Below are positions 27,012 to 35,900 of a DNA stretch of 64,000 nucleotides, one piece after another. This DNA comes from Pseudomonas viridiflava (GTDB lineage: Bacteria; Pseudomonadota; Gammaproteobacteria; Pseudomonadales; Pseudomonadaceae). The position numbers were made by a program, and so were the translations under genes. The stretch's first letter is position 1. Each line of letters starts with the position of its first letter. The notes under the pieces were generated by a model, which was given only the letters and a program-made list of their open reading frames with translations, ran no database searches and was not told the origin of the DNA. The DNA lies in the NCBI RefSeq assembly GCF_900580675.1, contig NZ_UTBG01000181.1, positions 33,069 to 97,068 on the forward strand, written 5' to 3'.

Positions 27012-29463
27012 GGGCAAAGGTCCTCAACAGGTCAGCCGGACGGCTGCCGTACAGCTGCCACAATGGCCACGCCGAGGCTAACAACGTGGCCAGCATCGAC
27101 AGCCCGAGCAACTGCGCCAACTGCCACGGAAACACCTGCAGCGGCAGGCGCCAGCCGAAGGCTTGCACGTTGATCACCGCATCCAGGCACCACGCCAGCA
27201 GCAGGCCCAGGGGCAGTGCGAGAACCAACGTGAGCACCGCCAGCAGCCAGGTCTGCCCGAGATTGAGCAGCATCAATTGTCGGCGCGTCACGCCCAACGC
27301 CCAGAGCGGTGCGAGCTGGCCCAGGCGGCTTTGGCTCTGGGTCAGCAGGCTGATAAACAGCGCCACGCCGGCCACGCCGAGGGTCAGGCTGTTGAGCGCG
27401 GCGGTGGCGGCGAAAGTGCGTTCGAACACCTGGCTCGACCAGCCCTTGAGCTGCTGCTGATCGACGATGCGGCTGTCGTCCAGGGCGAACTCGCGCTGCA
27501 CCTCATGTATCAGCGGCGGCACATCGGCCGGCGCCACCCGCAGATTGAAACGCGCCGGGGACAAGCCGGGCCAGTGCGCCAGCAGGTGCGCGGAGTTAAC
27601 CAGCACGTGGCCCTTGGGATTGCCGTAGTCGGCGTAGATCGCCACCACCTTGGGCGACCACACACCCTGCGGCGTAGGGATACTCACCGTATCGCCCAGT
27701 TTCACTGCCAGCCGCCGTGCCAGCTGTTCGCTGAGCATCAGGGTGTCGTCCTTTTGCAACTGGTCCCAGGGCGCGCTCACCGCGTCCAGCAGCGGCCAGT
27801 GCTGGCGATAGGTCGGGTCGTCGACCACACCAAACACGTCGGCCGGCCAGCCTTGCAGTTGCACGGCGACCTGCCAGGTGGGCAACACGGCCTGCACCGT
27901 CGGTTGTTGCGCCAGCCAGGTGCCGAGTTGGTCGGCCTGGGCCGGGGTTTGCGGGTTGAGGTACAGCTCGGCGGTCAGCCGTTGTTCGAGCCAGTTGTTG
28001 AAGGTGTGGCGAAAACCCGAGGTCATGGAACCGGCGCCGATATTCGCCGCCAGGGCCAGCAGCAGCGCCATCAGTGCCAGGCTCAACGCCGGCAATTGCT
28101 GGCGGCAGTCAGCCAGAAACCATTGGCCAAGCACCGACCGGCTGCGCCCCAGCACCGCCTTCAGCAAAGCGTTGAGCACCACCGGCAGACCGAGTGCCGC
28201 ACCGAGCAACAAGGCGGCCATCAGCACAAACCCGGCCGCCAAACTGTCGCCCAGCCACAGCGCCAGCAGGGCGATCAGCAACGCCGTACCCGCAACCCAG
28301 CCCTGGCGCCGCAACCAGCGCCCGTGCGCTTCATGCCAGGCCTGGGCATTGGCCAGCGCCAGCAAGGGCAAGCGCGCCGCGCGCCACAGGCTGCTGGCGC
28401 CGGCGAGCAGGGCGCCGAGCAGGCTCAGGCCAAGCCCGGCCAACCACCAAAGCGGGCTCAGGCTCAACTGCCCCGGCACCTCGGCGCCGTACAGGCCGCG
28501 CAGGCTGGCGGCCACATCCGGCAGCAACAGACTGGCCAACAGGTAACCGCTGGCAACCCCGAGCACGCCGCCGAGCAGCGACAAGGCACCGAGTTCGACA
28601 CCCAACCCGAGGATCAACAGGCGCGCGCTCACCCCACAGGCACGCAAGGTCCGCAACAGCCCGCGCCGCTGCTCGAGGGCCAGGCCGATGGCGGCATGCA
28701 CGATAAACAGGCCGACCACGAAAGACAGAAAGCCCAGCGCGTCGAGGTTCAGGTGAAAACTCTCGGTGAGGCGCGCGAGGTTGTTGTCCTCGCCCTGCTT
28801 GAGTTGCAGCTCGGCAGGCGGCGTGGGATGGGTGGCGGCGAAGGACCTGTCCACCAGCAGCCGCGACAACCGGTCAGGCATCTCCAATACCGGTTGGGCG
28901 AAGCCGATATCGGTCAGCAACAGGCCGGGGGCCATGTCCTGTTGCGCCTGCAAGGGCGGCAGGCTGTGCCCGCTCAACGTGACCGGCTGCTCACCTTCAT
29001 GCAGCCCCAGCGCCTGCAAAGTTTGCGGGGCGATCCAGGTGCGCCCCGGCGGCGCAAAAAACGCCAGCATTTGCGCCTGGCTCAACCGTTGCCCGGCCAC
29101 CGCGCCGCTGCCGGGCAACGACACCGGGTCGATGCCCATCAATTGCAGGCGCACGTCCTCCAGCCCCTTGAGCTGCACCCGCCCCTGCACCACCGGCGAC
29201 ACCGGCCAACCGGCACGGCGCAACTGCGCAAACATGGCTTGCGGGAAACTCGCCCCATCCGGCGCACTGAGGCTGGCCTGGGGTTCGCCGCCGATCAGTT
29301 GGCTGGCGCGGGCGTAGCTGTCGCGCGCCTGGCTGTTGAGGGCCTGCACCCCGGTCAACAGGGCGGTGGCCAGCCACAACCCGGTCAACACACTGAAAAA
29401 CTGCACGGGATGCCGCCGCCAATGGCTGAGCAGCGCGCGCAACGTCCAATAAAACACACTCAT
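27001..29463 (-). CDS. ABC transporter permease with two FtsX domains
   Basis: An 820-residue inner-membrane protein. There is one N-terminal helix, a periplasmic region, a first FtsX block of helices (about 240-370), two central hydrophobic stretches (LLIALLALWLGDSLAAGFVLMAALLLG), a second periplasmic region, and a final FtsX block (about 690-810). This is the YbbP/LolC-like topology for extracting or moving lipophilic substrates from the membrane. It overlaps the ATPase gene upstream (ATGA at 29460-29463) and the lipocalin-like gene downstream. Confidence 0.9.
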   Translation of the reverse strand: MSVFYWTLRALLSHWRRHPVQFFSVLTGLWLATALLTGVQALNSQARDSYARASQLIGGEPQASLSAPDGASFPQAMFAQLRRAGWPVSPVVQGRVQLKGLEDVRLQLMGIDPVSLPGSGAVAGQRLSQAQMLAFFAPPGRTWIAPQTLQALGLHEGEQPVTLSGHSLPPLQAQQDMAPGLLLTDIGFAQPVLEMPDRLSRLLVDRSFAATHPTPPAELQLKQGEDNNLARLTESFHLNLDALGFLSFVVGLFIVHAAIGLALEQRRGLLRTLRACGVSARLLILGLGVELGALSLLGGVLGVASGYLLASLLLPDVAASLRGLYGAEVPGQLSLSPLWWLAGLGLSLLGALLAGASSLWRAARLPLLALANAQAWHEAHGRWLRRQGWVAGTALLIALLALWLGDSLAAGFVLMAALLLGAALGLPVVLNALLKAVLGRSRSVLGQWFLADCRQQLPALSLALMALLLALAANIGAGSMTSGFRHTFNNWLEQRLTAELYLNPQTPAQADQLGTWLAQQPTVQAVLPTWQVAVQLQGWPADVFGVVDDPTYRQHWPLLDAVSAPWDQLQKDDTLMLSEQLARRLAVKLGDTVSIPTPQGVWSPKVVAIYADYGNPKGHVLVNSAHLLAHWPGLSPARFNLRVAPADVPPLIHEVQREFALDDSRIVDQQQLKGWSSQVFERTFAATAALNSLTLGVAGVALFISLLTQSQSRLGQLAPLWALGVTRRQLMLLNLGQTWLLAVLTLVLALPLGLLLAWCLDAVINVQAFGWRLPLQVFPWQLAQLLGLSMLATLLASAWPLWQLYGSRPADLLRTFAHED

Positions 29464-30131
29464 GCAGACACGACCTGTCCACGATGCAACACCACTTGCC
29501 GGTCCAGCCGTGCGGCGATGCGCGGGCTGTGGGTGACCATCAACAGGCTGGTGGGGCTGTCGCGCAGCAGGTCCAGCAACAGTTGCAGCACTTCATCACT
29601 GGTGGCTTCGTCGAGGTTGCCGGTGGGCTCGTCCGCCAACAGCAAACCCGGGCGCGAGGCCAGTGCGCGGCCTACCGCGACCCGTTGCTGCTGGCCGCCC
29701 GAGAGTTGCTCCGGGTAACGCTTGAGCAAATCCCCGAGGCCCAGGCGCTCCACCAGTTGCGCTTGCCACTGGGCATCGAAGCGCCCCGCCAGGCGCGCCT
29801 GGAAGGCCAGGTTATCGTCGACGCGCAAACTGCCGATCAGGTTGAACTGCTGGAACACCAGGCCGATTTCGGTGCGCCGCCAATGCGCCAGTTGTGCTTC
29901 GCCGAGTTGGTCGAGGCGCTGCTCACCGACTTGAATGCTGCCGCTATCCACGCGGTCCAGCCCGGCCACCAGGTGCAGCAAGGTGCTCTTGCCACTGCCG
30001 GACTCGCCCATCAAGGCGAGGCTGCTGCGCGCGGCCAGGTGCAGGTCGACACCCGCCAACACCGGCAGCGGCCCCTGGGGCGTGGCATAGCTTTTGAAGA
30101 CAGCTTGCACCTGCAACATAAGAACACTCAT
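29460..30131 (-). CDS. ABC transporter ATPase, LolD/YbbA type
   Basis: A cytosolic ATPase of about 223 residues: Walker A GESGSGKST, Q-loop VFQQFNLIGSL, signature [15 protein letters not shown], Walker B LLLADEPTGNLD, and VTHSPR at the H-loop. It drives the FtsX-type permease. The start is uncertain: the ATG at 30131 (MSVLMLQVQ) is used, with ATG 30119 and ATG 30146 as alternatives; the open frame to 30236 is unlikely. First gene of the ATPase-permease-lipocalin operon. Confidence 0.88.
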   Translation of the reverse strand: MSVLMLQVQAVFKSYATPQGPLPVLAGVDLHLAARSSLALMGESGSGKSTLLHLVAGLDRVDSGSIQVGEQRLDQLGEAQLAHWRRTEIGLVFQQFNLIGSLRVDDNLAFQARLAGRFDAQWQAQLVERLGLGDLLKRYPEQLSGGQQQRVAVGRALASRPGLLLADEPTGNLDEATSDEVLQLLLDLLRDSPTSLLMVTHSPRIAARLDRQVVLHRGQVVSA

Positions 30132-30291
30132 TTGATGGGTGGCCATCGAGAATAACGGCTGCCGATCGCGGCCACGCAAATTTTTCACATGGATTTCACC
30201 GGTTGCCCACCCACCCCACTCTAAATTACCGGCCAAGCGTCAGGTGGCGGCAACTTGTTAGTTGCCATACCTGACAACTTTTCACCGCGAC

Positions 30292-30373
30292 ATGTTCAGC
30301 GAAAAGACAGCCACCCTGTGACAGCCTCTGGCTTTACTGTGGGCACTCGCCGACAAGTTGCGCCTGATAATTA
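30292..30373 (+). promoter_or_regulatory. Upstream element A, shared with arnT promoter region
   Basis: A 21-bp block beginning ATGTTCAGC and ending AAAAGACAGCC (30292-30312), and a second block AGTTGCGCCT-NN-TAATTA (30356-30373), recur in the same order and strand at 31096-31150 upstream of arnT. The inner distance differs by 27 bases. The elements probably bind a common regulator; no identity is claimed. Confidence 0.6.
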
Positions 30374-30393
30374 CAACCTTGCCAACGGTGCCC

Positions 30394-31068
30394 ATGGTGA
30401 ATGAAGTGGTTGACCTTACCCTGACCAAACCACGCTCGCGCCGAGGCTTCTTCAGGCGCCCGCAACTGCGCTGGCTGGGCATTGCGCTGATTGGCCTGCT
30501 GCTCGCCGCGAGCCTGCTGTGGCCGATGTCGCCCCGCGACCTCGGGGTGGGCAACCGCCTGCTGACTTCCGATGTTTTGCCACTCTGGCGCGACGGCGAC
30601 CTGATCGTGCTGGTGCGCCACGAAGAGCGTTGCGACCGCTCGCAAAACCCCTGTCTCGGCCCGGTTGAAGGCCTGACGATCAACGGCAGCCAACAGGCCG
30701 AAAACCTCGGAAAAGCCTTTAAGACACTGGGCATGGACGGCAGCGACGTACTCGCCAGCCCGGCCATCCGCACCGCCCAGACCTTGCGTTTCATGTTCGG
30801 TAAAAACGAGCTGACGGCAGGCGAGAGAACCGTCTGCGGCGCGGCCATGGGTGACGAACTGCTCACCCATAAAACCCCGGGGCGCAACCTGGTGTTCGTC
30901 ACCCACAGCGGCTGCATTGCCGACTTCGAAACCACCCTGGGCTTCCCCCATGCCGCGTTCCCCGAGTACGGCAGCGCGTTGTTCGTGCAGGTGTTGCCCA
31001 ACGGCAAATTCAAGACATTGGGCATCGTGAAAAACGCCGACTGGCCCGCAGCGCTCAAGCAACTTTAA
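30394..31068 (+). CDS. Membrane-anchored histidine phosphatase family protein
   Basis: A 224-residue protein with a basic N-terminus and one transmembrane helix (LGIALIGLLLAASLLWP), then a phosphoglycerate-mutase-like domain. The catalytic motif is VLVRHEERCD (His nucleophile in RHE), with ASPAIRTAQTLRFMFG and the second His in VFVTHSGC. The domain is likely periplasmic. Relatives beside arn or LPS genes (Ais/PmrG type) dephosphorylate LPS core heptose; the arnT neighbour and the shared upstream element make that plausible but unproven. The ATG at 30394 is used; the open frame starts at 30358. Confidence 0.8.
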   Translation: MVNEVVDLTLTKPRSRRGFFRRPQLRWLGIALIGLLLAASLLWPMSPRDLGVGNRLLTSDVLPLWRDGDLIVLVRHEERCDRSQNPCLGPVEGLTINGSQQAENLGKAFKTLGMDGSDVLASPAIRTAQTLRFMFGKNELTAGERTVCGAAMGDELLTHKTPGRNLVFVTHSGCIADFETTLGFPHAAFPEYGSALFVQVLPNGKFKTLGIVKNADWPAALKQL

Positions 31069-31095
31069 ACACTTTCCTGCCTGCCGCCTCGGCTT

Positions 31096-31150
31096 ATGTT
31101 CAGCAAAAAGACAGCCCTGTTCTGGCATGTTTAGTTGCGCCTTTTAATTA
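31096..31150 (+). promoter_or_regulatory. Upstream element B, shared with phosphatase promoter region
   Basis: Contains the same two blocks as 30292-30373: ATGTTCAGC...AAAAGACAGCC (31096-31116, 20 of 21 identical) and AGTTGCGCCT-NN-TAATTA (31133-31150). It ends about 100 bases before the arnT start. Matched copies upstream of adjacent lipid-A-related genes suggest co-regulation. Confidence 0.6.
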
Positions 31151-31253
31151 AGGACGTCATGACTATTTTGTGTAACTCAGTGATCGCCGTGATGGTTTCT
31201 ACGCTTACTTCATTACTTGAAAAACCTTGTTTAAAACGTCAAGGAGCGACGTT

Positions 31254-32912
31254 GTGCTGATTCGATTAAAACCCCTGCAGCTGTTATTCCTCGCCTTCGC
31301 CGCGTTTTACCTGCTGCCCCTGGGCCTGCACGGTCTGTGGACCCCGGATGAAACCCGCTACGCCCAGGTCAGCCAGGAAATGCTGCTGAGCGGCAACTGG
31401 GTGGCGCCGCACTACATGGGCATCCGCTATTTCGAAAAACCCGCCGGCGGCTATTGGCTGATCGCCCTGGGCCAGGCGCTGTTCGGCCAGAACCTGTTCG
31501 GCGTGCGCATCGCCTCGGCCCTGACCTCGGGGTTGAGCGTGGCGTTGGCCTACCTGATCGCCCGCCGCCTGTGGAACGACCCGCGCAAAAGCTTCGCTTG
31601 CGCCCTGCTCTACTTGAGCTTCGGCCTAGTGGCCGGGCAGGCGGGGTATTCCAATCTCGATCCGCAATTCACCCTGTGGGTCAACCTGAGCCTGGTCGCG
31701 CTGTGGTTTGCCCTCGACAGCACCCGCACACGTGGCCGCCTGGGTGCCTGGGCAGTGCTGGGGCTGGCCTGCGCCATGGGTTTCATGACCAAGGGTTTCC
31801 TGGCCTGGGCGCTGCCGGTGCTGATTGCCCTGCCCTACATGCTCTGGCAACGGCGCGTGGGCGAGCTGCTGCGCTATGGCCCGCTGGCCGTGGCGGTGGC
31901 CGCGCTGGCATGCCTGCCCTGGGCGCTGGCGATTCATCTGCAGGAACCGGACTTCTGGCGCTTCTTTTTCTGGAATGAACACATCCGCCGCTTCAGCGCC
32001 GACGACGCGCAACACGTGCGGGCCTGGTGGTTCTTTTTGCCGATCATCGCGGTGGCCTGCCTGCCGTGGGCCGGGTTGCTGCCCAATACTCTGCACAAGG
32101 CCTGGGTTGAAAAACGCCAACCGGCGATCCGCTTCCTGGCGCTGTGGCTGTTGCTGCCGCTGGGCTTTTTCAGCCTGAGCAACGGCAAGCTGCCGACCTA
32201 CATCATGCCGTGCCTGTTGCCCCTGGCGTTGCTGATGGGGCATACCCTGACCGATCTGCTCAGCCAGGGCAAAGCCCGCGCCCTCTGCCTCAACGGCTTG
32301 CTCAATTTCGCGATTGGCATGGCCGCCATGATCGGCCTGATCTACCTGCAAATCGCCAGGCCGCTGTACGGTCACAGCCTGGCCGAGATGTTCAGCCTGT
32401 CTCTGGCGTTCATCGTGCTGCTGGGGTGGATCCTCACCAACCTGCTGCAAGCCTTCCGCCCGCTGACGCTGTGGGCGATGCCGGCGCTGGGCATCGGCTT
32501 GCTGGTGATTCTGCTGCCGGCGAGCATGCCGGCGCAGATCGCGGATAACGAAATGCCCGACCAATTCGTGCTTGAGCACCTGGACGAGCTACAGCAAACC
32601 CACGCGCTGCTGGCCAATGCCCTGGAAAATGCGAGCGCCCTGGCCTGGCGTCTGAAGCGCCCGGAAGTCGCGCTGTACGCCACCGAGGGCGAGCTGCGTT
32701 ACGGCTTGCAATATGCGGGTTCGGTGCAGCGCAAAGTCGCACCGGAAGCGGTGCAAGCCTGGCTCACCGAAGCGCGCCGGCACGGCTCGGTCGGTGTGCT
32801 GATGCGGATCAACAGCACCAGTGAAATGCGCGAAGCCGGGCAGTTGCCGCCTGGGGGCAAGCGCTACTCCAAAGGCTATTTGCAGTTGATTGTGTACCCA
32901 CCACTGCCTTGA
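31254..32912 (+). CDS. arnT: Lipid A 4-amino-4-deoxy-L-arabinose transferase (ArnT-type GT-C)
   Basis: A 552-residue integral membrane glycosyltransferase of the GT83/PMT family. It begins [22 protein letters not shown]; the first periplasmic loop has the catalytic acidic motif [15 protein letters not shown], and [14 protein letters not shown] follows. About a dozen transmembrane helices precede a C-terminal periplasmic domain. It moves L-Ara4N from an undecaprenyl carrier to lipid A, reducing binding of cationic peptides. GTG 31254 with AAGGAG upstream is preferred over TTG 31227. The rest of the arn operon (arnBCAD, EF) is not in the window. Confidence 0.9.
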   Translation: MLIRLKPLQLLFLAFAAFYLLPLGLHGLWTPDETRYAQVSQEMLLSGNWVAPHYMGIRYFEKPAGGYWLIALGQALFGQNLFGVRIASALTSGLSVALAYLIARRLWNDPRKSFACALLYLSFGLVAGQAGYSNLDPQFTLWVNLSLVALWFALDSTRTRGRLGAWAVLGLACAMGFMTKGFLAWALPVLIALPYMLWQRRVGELLRYGPLAVAVAALACLPWALAIHLQEPDFWRFFFWNEHIRRFSADDAQHVRAWWFFLPIIAVACLPWAGLLPNTLHKAWVEKRQPAIRFLALWLLLPLGFFSLSNGKLPTYIMPCLLPLALLMGHTLTDLLSQGKARALCLNGLLNFAIGMAAMIGLIYLQIARPLYGHSLAEMFSLSLAFIVLLGWILTNLLQAFRPLTLWAMPALGIGLLVILLPASMPAQIADNEMPDQFVLEHLDELQQTHALLANALENASALAWRLKRPEVALYATEGELRYGLQYAGSVQRKVAPEAVQAWLTEARRHGSVGVLMRINSTSEMREAGQLPPGGKRYSKGYLQLIVYPPLP

Positions 32913-32968
32913 ATTCAGGCAAGTTTTCAGCACCGAGTCGCGCTTTCCACCATCCGCGGTGACCGCAT

Positions 32969-35900
32969 TCAAATCCGCCGCCTGCGGTTGAGTGAGGGGA
33001 TGGCGGTTTGCGGGGCTTCCACGCGCTGTACCTGGGTCGTGGTACGCGCGGCCAACTGCGCCAACGTCGGATGGCTGAACAGGGTGCGCGCATCTACCTC
33101 CAACCCGGCCTTGCGCATCCGCGCCACCAGGTTCACCGCCAACAGGGAATGCCCGCCCAGTTCGAAGAAATGGTCGTGGCGCCCCACCCGTTCGAGCTTC
33201 AGCACCTCGGCCCAAATCCCGGCCATCAGGTGTTCCACTGCGCCTATGGGGGCCTCATACGCCCGGCTGACCACCGCCTCCAACCCCGGCTCGGGCAGCG
33301 CCTTGCGGTCGAGTTTGCCGGCAGGATTGAGCGGCAAGGCATCGAGTTGCACAAAAGCGGCGGGCACCATGTACTCGGGTAATTGCTCCAGCACATGGGT
33401 GCGCAGGGCTTCCAGGTTCGGGGCCTGCGAGCGTACGGTGAAATACGCCACCAACCGCTCATCGCGAATCAGCACCGCCACTTCGCGCAACGCGGGGTGC
33501 GCCAATAGGCGTGACTCGATCTCTCCCAGCTCCAGGCGTACGCCGCGCAGTTTGACCTGGAAGTCATTGCGCCCGAGGAACTCCAGGTTGCCGTCCGGCA
33601 GGTAGCGCACCAGGTCGCCGGTGCGGTACAGCCGGTCACCGGCCACAAACGGGCTGTCGATAAAACGCTCGGCGGTCATCTGTTCCAGGCCCAGGTACCC
33701 GCGGGCTACGCCGACCCCGCCGATGTGCAACTGGCCGCTGACGCCGATGGGCACTGGCGCATCCTGTTGGTCCAGCACGTACAAACGGGTGTTGTTGATC
33801 GCACGGCCAATCGGCAGTTGCAGCGCCGGCACAGGAGCGCCGGGCTCCAGGGTCCAGGCGCTGCTGTCCACCGTCGCTTCGGTGGGGCCGTAAACGTTGT
33901 GCAAGCGCACCCTGGGCAGGCGCGCCTGCACGCCACGCGCCAGGGCTTCGGTGAGTTCGCCGCCGCCGCAGAGCACGTCGGTGAGGCTGGTGCACAGGGC
34001 CGATGCTTCCAGTTCCAAAAACTGCTGCAACATCGCCGGCACGAATTTAATCACCGTGATCTGCTGCTCGCGAATCACCTGCGCCAGGTAAGCCGGTTCG
34101 CGATGCCCATCGGGCCGCGCCAGCACCAGGCGCATTCCATTGGTCAGCGGCCAGAACAGCTCCCACACCGAGCCGTCGAAGCTGAACGGCGCGCGCTGCA
34201 ACAACGCGCCACCTTCGGCATTCGGGCACAGTTGCGAGCCCCAATGCATCAGGTTGCCCAGGCCACGGTGTTCGATCATCACGCCCTTGGGTGTGCCGGT
34301 GGAGCCCGAGGTGTACATCACGTAGGCCAGGTTGGCCACGCCCAGACCCGGCACCGACGGGTTGCCAACGGGTGCCTGGCGCCAGGCGCAGTGGTCAAAG
34401 TCGATCACCGGGATCGACACCTCGCCCGGCACCTCGCGGGTGGCGGCGTGCACCAGCAGCGCCACCGGCTGGCTGTCGTGCAGCATATAGGCCAGCCGCT
34501 CGCGCGGGTATCCCGGGTCCAGCGGCACGTAGGCGCCACCGGCCTTGAGGATCGCCAGCAGGCCCACCACCAGGTCCAGCCCGCGCTCGACGCACAGCGC
34601 CACCCGCGAATCCGGCTGCACGCCGCGCTCGCGCAGATGGTAGGCGAGCTGGTTGGCGCGCTCGTTCAGCGCGCGATAGGTCAGTTGCTGCGCGCCGGCC
34701 TGCACCGCGATGGCCTCCGGGTTCAGCCGCACATGGGCTTCAAACAGCGCGTGCACGGTCAGGGCGTCGGGGTAGTCGGTGGTGGTGGCGTTGAAGTCCA
34801 CCAGCAGGGTTTGCAACTCGCTGGCCGGCAGTACCTGCACCTCGCGCAGGGCTGATTGCGGCGCCTGTTCCAACGCATCCACCAGGCCGCTCAGCGCGGT
34901 GTCGAGGTAGCCCAGCAGGCGTTCGGCACCGATCTGGCGGGGTGCCTTGGCCTTGAGTTGAAAGCCGCTGGCGGTATCGTCCACGGTGAGCATCAGCGGG
35001 TAGCTGAGGATGTCTTCGCTGCTGAGCAAGGCGATGCCGGGGACCAGTTTCAACTCGGGGTCGGCGCTGGTGTGGCGGTAGTTGAGCAGGCTGTTGAACA
35101 GCGGCGCCGCGCTGCTGCAGCGCTGGGCCAGGGCAAGCGAGGCTTGTTCATGGGCGAGCAAGGCGCTGAGCTGCAGATGCGTGTCCTGCAGCGCCTCCAC
35201 CACGCTTTGCCCGGCCAGGCGCAGCCGCAATGGCAGCGTATTGATGAACATGCCCAGCGCCCGATCCGCGCCCTCGCCGGCTTGCAGGCGGCCCAGCAGC
35301 ACGGTGCCGAACACCACGTCATCGCGGCCTGCCACGCGGCTGAGCACCTGGGCCCAAGCCAAGTGGAACAGGCTCGCGGCGCTGACCCCAAGCGCGCGTG
35401 CCTGGGCCCTCAGGCGCTGGTTCAAGTCAGGCATGACGGGCTGTTCGAACGCCTCGATGCGCGCGCGATCTGCCTGGCGCTCCTGCAAGCCGAAAGCCAG
35501 GGTCGGCTCATCGACATCGGCGAGGCGCTCGCGAAAAAACGCCTCATGCGCAGCCTGGCGCACCGGCAAGCGCGCCTGCGCGACCACGTTGCGATACGGC
35601 ACCGGGGCCGGCAGCAGACTCTGCTCACCGAGCAGATGCGCACGAATTTCATCCACCAGCACGCGGGTCGAGGTGGCGTCGTTGACCAGGTGATGGAAAC
35701 GCAGCCGAGCGATCCAGCGTTGGTGTTGCGGCTCTTCGGCGTAGTCCAGGGCCATCAGCGGTGCCTGGCGCAGGTCCAGCGGCGCGCAGGTTTCGCCCAG
35801 CGGTTCGACGCGCAACCGCGCCTCACGCCATACCACTTGCATCGGCTGCTCAAGGGCGTCCCAGGCCAGGCTGGTGCGCAGGATGTCGTGGCGGTTGATC

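Noticed and set aside
27163..29718. 851-codon plus-strand open frame
   Set aside because: Antisense shadow of the FtsX-type permease; Gln/Arg/His-rich without domains.
32969..33300. Possible thioesterase or reductase at the NRPS C-terminus
   Set aside because: After the FFELGGHSLL carrier motif only about 55 residues remain, with no GxSxG or Rossmann motif.
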